In this document: positions 61,450 to 64,000 of the stretch, one piece after another
How the letters are laid out: the number at the start of each line of letters is the position of its first letter
Numbering within the stretch: position 1 is the first letter of the stretch
Assembly: GCF_027946175.1 (NCBI RefSeq)
Contig: NZ_AP026671.1
Span: forward strand, 310,001 to 374,000
Origin: Nitratiruptor tergarcus DSM 16512
GTDB lineage: Bacteria > Campylobacterota > Campylobacteria > Campylobacterales > Nitratiruptoraceae
Length of the DNA: 64,000 nucleotides
Direction: 5' to 3'
Translations under genes and position numbers: made by a program
Notes under the pieces: model-generated
Seen by the model: the letters and a program-made list of their open reading frames with translations, nothing else
Told to the model about the DNA's origin: nothing
The model's database searches: none

Positions 61450-62444
61450 GCAATACTCCCTATTTTTTTGATCTCTCTTCTATCCAAAAAGGCAGACTTC
61501 ATCTGCATCCTCATCAAAAATTGAGGGCTCGCGTACTGGATATGTTGCCACAGCAGAAGGTGCGATTGAGACTGGCTGGAAGAGTGGTGGAGTTACAGAG
61601 CCAATTAACATTTCGAAAAAATGAGGTCCTTCTTTTGCAAGTTTTGCCTCAAAAAGGGGGGAAGCTTCGACTAAAACTTTTAGAGCGAAGTTTTGGAACA
61701 CAAGGTATGGAGAGTGTGGCAATTGAGACATTTGGGAAAGATCTCAAAACATTGCAACATATAGTACATTTTGATGAGAAATTAAAAAAAGAGATAAATA
61801 GACTACTTTTGCAGCGTAAATTGCAAGAAGAACTTTTGGAAGCTAGCAAAATCATAAAAAAGATCTTTCATACATTGAATAAAGAAGATAAAAGATTGGT
61901 TGCACTTTTGAAAACAAACTTTTTGGATATAGAAAATCTTGATGCAAAGGAGTTAAAAGAGCTTCTTTTGGATATGCATAAAACAAAAATGGGAAGTTTC
62001 AAATCAATGCTCAGTATGCTTCAAGAGCATAGAGAAACAAAGGAACTAGAAAGACTTCTTTATATGCTTGATACCTATGCACTTGTTGCACAGGCTAGTG
62101 GAATGATAATGAGTTTTTTGCCGGTGATTTGGGATGAAGTAGAAGAGAGCGAGCTTGTTATAAAAAAACTGACATATGCAAAAGTACATTTTTGCAGACT
62201 CTATTTGCGTTTTCATAACAATGATAAAGTACTTGTAAGTCTTATTTTGCATAAAGGCTATTTACAGGTTGTTTTTGGTGTAGAAGAGGATGCATTTAGA
62301 GAAAAACTTGCAATGAGTATGCCGCTTTTGAAAAAAAGCTTGGCACATAAAGGCATATATGTGCACTGTTTGGTAAAGGAGTTTTGTAAGCAAGATCTCT
62401 TACGTGGTTTTGAAGATGAAAATTTGGTAAATATGAAGTTATGA
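61428..62444 (+). CDS. FliK-like hook-length control related protein (putative)
   Basis: 338 residues, no signal peptide. The N-terminus (KLRARVLDMLPQQKVRLRLAGRVVELQSQ) has the beta pattern of FliK-associated domains. The middle is helical, and the C-terminal part (CRLYLRFHNNDKVLVSLILHKGYLQVVFGVE) resembles the FliK C-terminal domain. It directly precedes and overlaps the FlhX gene by 4 bases. I see no Shine-Dalgarno sequence before ATG 61428, and the start lies in an inverted repeat. The FliK-like call is based on pattern and context and is moderate. Confidence 0.6.
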   Translation: MIRIHSLSNTPYFFDLSSIQKGRLHLHPHQKLRARVLDMLPQQKVRLRLAGRVVELQSQLTFRKNEVLLLQVLPQKGGKLRLKLLERSFGTQGMESVAIETFGKDLKTLQHIVHFDEKLKKEINRLLLQRKLQEELLEASKIIKKIFHTLNKEDKRLVALLKTNFLDIENLDAKELKELLLDMHKTKMGSFKSMLSMLQEHRETKELERLLYMLDTYALVAQASGMIMSFLPVIWDEVEESELVIKKLTYAKVHFCRLYLRFHNNDKVLVSLILHKGYLQVVFGVEEDAFREKLAMSMPLLKKSLAHKGIYVHCLVKEFCKQDLLRGFEDENLVNMKL

Positions 62445-62680
62445 AGAAAAAAGCTGTAGCACTAAAAAAAATAACACAAGAGATAAAAGTTGTTGGTAAA
62501 GGGGAGGGATATATTGCCAAGAAGATCATAGAAGTGGCTGAAGAACATGATATTCCAATCAAAAGTGATAGAGAGCTTGTAGAAAAACTCTTTGCAGTAG
62601 AGTTGTATGATGATGTGCCAGAGGAGCTCTATGAGTATATTGTAAAAGTACTCGATTTTCTATACAATATACGAAAATAA
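62441..62680 (+). CDS. flhX: Stand-alone FlhB C-terminal domain protein (FlhX)
   Basis: 79 residues. KKAVALKKITQEIKVVGKGEGYIAKK, VAEEHDIPIKSDRELVEKLF and YDDVPEELYEYIVKVLDFLY match the part of FlhB that follows its NPTH autocleavage site. The membrane domain and NPTH are absent. Helicobacter HP1575 is of this type and can partly replace the FlhB C-terminal fragment. Probably a flagellar export specificity factor. Confidence 0.88.
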   Translation: MKKKAVALKKITQEIKVVGKGEGYIAKKIIEVAEEHDIPIKSDRELVEKLFAVELYDDVPEELYEYIVKVLDFLYNIRK

Positions 62681-62694
62681 GATAAGGAGAGCAG

Positions 62695-63381
62695 ATGTCT
62701 CAAATCACCATCAGAGGTGCAGCAAAATCTATTAAAATTTACAATGTAAGTAGGCTTGAAATCGAGGGATTAGATGTAGAGGATTTTAATCTCGATTCCA
62801 AAGAGGATGTTAAAGAGCTCTTTGAAATGGTAAACGATTTTGTAGAGACCGCAGAGGCGGACAGTTTTGAGCCTCCTCTTACAATAGATGGAATAGATCC
62901 AGAAGAGTGCGCTATCGATATTGATGGTAAGAAAATATATCCTGATGAATTAGAGTTGCGCAATAAAAATATCATAACACTTTTAGAGCCATTACAAGAT
63001 GCAAATGAAGGGGATATTTTCTACATAAGAAGCTATGAAGGAGAGGGTGCATGGACACTTGAGTCTGCAGATGAGATAGAAGATCTAACAAAGCTCTCTA
63101 TCGGTTATGTGGATTGCTCAGTGATGTTTGATCAATATGATGTGCTTAGAGAAGGCTATCTTGATGTTATTTGCGATACCATTATCCCTGGTGATACACA
63201 ATATAATGGTGAAAAGGTAGAAGTAAGTGAATTTCTTTTTCGGCCGCAACAGGTATATGGGCAGCTCTATATACTCAAAAAAGATCCAATAGAAGATTTG
63301 AAGATATTGCAAAAAGTTGATTTTGGTGGGCATAGTTTGGTAGATGCAGATATGGATGTAGATGATTTTGAAGCTAACTAA
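62695..63381 (+). CDS. Acidic cytoplasmic protein, unknown function
   Basis: 228 residues, strongly acidic, no signal peptide or membrane helix. ITIRGAAKSIKIYNVSRLEIE starts a beta-rich part; LLEPLQDANEGDIFYIRSYEGEGAW and VDCSVMFDQYDVLREGYLDV follow. It ends VDADMDVDDFEAN. AAGGAG precedes the ATG. Not recognised. It follows flhX by 14 bases and may belong to the same unit. Confidence 0.78.
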   Translation: MSQITIRGAAKSIKIYNVSRLEIEGLDVEDFNLDSKEDVKELFEMVNDFVETAEADSFEPPLTIDGIDPEECAIDIDGKKIYPDELELRNKNIITLLEPLQDANEGDIFYIRSYEGEGAWTLESADEIEDLTKLSIGYVDCSVMFDQYDVLREGYLDVICDTIIPGDTQYNGEKVEVSEFLFRPQQVYGQLYILKKDPIEDLKILQKVDFGGHSLVDADMDVDDFEAN

Positions 63382-63384
63382 GTC

Positions 63385-63996
63385 TCATAGACCTTGGAGT
63401 ATGATATTCCATAACCTCTCTATCTCTTTATCATCAAGGTACTGGGCATCTTTATGAGCAAAGAGGTATGCAAGTCTCTTTTTGCTCAATGCTTCTTGTC
63501 CTACGCAATAAGTATGAGCAGGCAAGAATGAGCGTACTAGTGTAGGTTCATCTATAGGCTGCTCACATACAAAACAGACAAAATCTCGATGGAGCCTTCC
63601 CTCATACTCTAACATTTTTACATACTCTTCTATAATAGCTCTTTTTGGATTTTGTCGCGTAATTTTTTTTGCAAGAGAATCGAGCATCTCCATATAAAAA
63701 CTCTCAATATCTTCTAAGTCACGCAAGTGCAGATAGAGCAGTTTTATAAACTGTTGCCAAAGAAGACTTTTGTGCAGATTTTTAAGCCATGAGTAGCCAA
63801 GATGGGTGATATTGCGGAGTTTTGGAAGGTATCCTAGTTGCTGCTCTATAGTAAAATCTATCTTGTATCCTAAATTGATAGTAGCATGTCTAGCGCCATA
63901 GAAACGATAGAGGGTATAAAGACGTTTATGGGTGAGGACATGGACAATAAGATCTTCATTTTTGGCTTGTGTTATATTGAGAATATAGCCTTGCAT
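63385..63996 (-). CDS. recO: DNA recombination/repair protein RecO (short Campylobacterota form)
   Basis: 203 residues: MQGYILNITQAKNEDLIVHVL, YRFYGARHATINLGYKIDF, a helical middle, and a zinc-finger-like C-VC pair (CFVCEQPIDEP) with a later Cys (HTYCVG). It loads RecA with RecR. Convergent with the acidic protein, with 3 bases between the stops. The start lies 5 bases inside the window end, so its promoter is not visible. Confidence 0.88.
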   Translation of the reverse strand: MQGYILNITQAKNEDLIVHVLTHKRLYTLYRFYGARHATINLGYKIDFTIEQQLGYLPKLRNITHLGYSWLKNLHKSLLWQQFIKLLYLHLRDLEDIESFYMEMLDSLAKKITRQNPKRAIIEEYVKMLEYEGRLHRDFVCFVCEQPIDEPTLVRSFLPAHTYCVGQEALSKKRLAYLFAHKDAQYLDDKEIERLWNIILQGL

Positions 63997-64000
63997 GGTG

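Overview
The window is a chromosomal segment of a Campylobacterota (Epsilonproteobacteria) bacterium, most likely a free-living vent-type relative of Nitratiruptor, Sulfurovum or Sulfurimonas rather than Campylobacter or Helicobacter. The main evidence is gene order. From rplU to the ttcA-like gene (about 40,669-61,404) the order rplU-rpmA-obgE-proB-(truD)-fmt-birA-parA-parB-atpF'-atpFHAGDC-tolQRAB-pal-cpoB-slyD-fabD-mtnN-ttcA-like closely follows the Campylobacter jejuni order I know. The murC-membrane protein-mutS2 trio is also typical of the group. Housekeeping lines I counted are about 35-37% GC. Genes are tightly packed, often with 1-4 base overlaps. No tRNA, rRNA, insertion sequence, prophage or CRISPR array was seen, and no gene-free stretch exceeds 300 bases (the longest is 7281-7475).

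Layout. (1) 2-4748: the 3' part of ileS (cut by the window edge), a 34-residue membrane ORF, gatA and guaB. (2) 4834-11349: methionine and sulfur genes (two PLP trans-sulfuration enzymes, metX), xseB, a nitrilase-fold protein without its catalytic Lys and Cys, a ThiF-like adenylyltransferase and a DapC-type aminotransferase. (3) 11349-15756: an unknown helical protein, murC, a membrane protein and mutS2. (4) 15806-32580: a co-directional glycan locus of about 16.8 kb. It carries the complete WbpA/B/D/E/I route to UDP-2,3-diacetamido-mannuronic acid, a Wzx-type flippase, an HprK-like P-loop protein, four glycosyltransferases, a PglB/STT3 oligosaccharyltransferase, two different phosphoglycosyl transferases and a GalE-type epimerase. 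(5) 32577-39142: EI24 membrane protein, UPF1-like helicase, thioredoxin-like protein, pentaheme cytochrome c, small Cys-rich protein, lipoprotein, YqiA-like esterase and dapE. (6) 39167-40604: a DUF2231-like membrane protein with an acidic Ser/Glu tail, and ridA. (7) 40669-61404: the conserved ribosomal/translation/ParAB/ATP synthase/Tol-Pal block. (8) 61428-63996: a FliK-like protein, the stand-alone FlhB C-terminal domain (FlhX), an unknown acidic protein and recO.

The most interesting part is the glycan locus. It combines a bacterial N-glycosylation enzyme with a di-N-acetylated mannuronic acid pathway, known in bacteria from O-antigen synthesis and resembling sugars in some archaeal N-glycans. 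Its core from about 19.68 to 26.6 kb is extremely AT-rich (12-17% GC in sampled lines), and pglB itself changes composition internally. An HprK-like kinase-fold protein sits inside it with no obvious role. Other points of interest are the nitrilase-fold pseudoenzyme, a TtcA-like protein lacking one expected Fe-S cysteine, an 11-bp inverted repeat over the start codon of the FliK-like gene, a nested palindromic repeat before obgE, and a recurring extended -10 promoter pattern (TGnTAnAAT).
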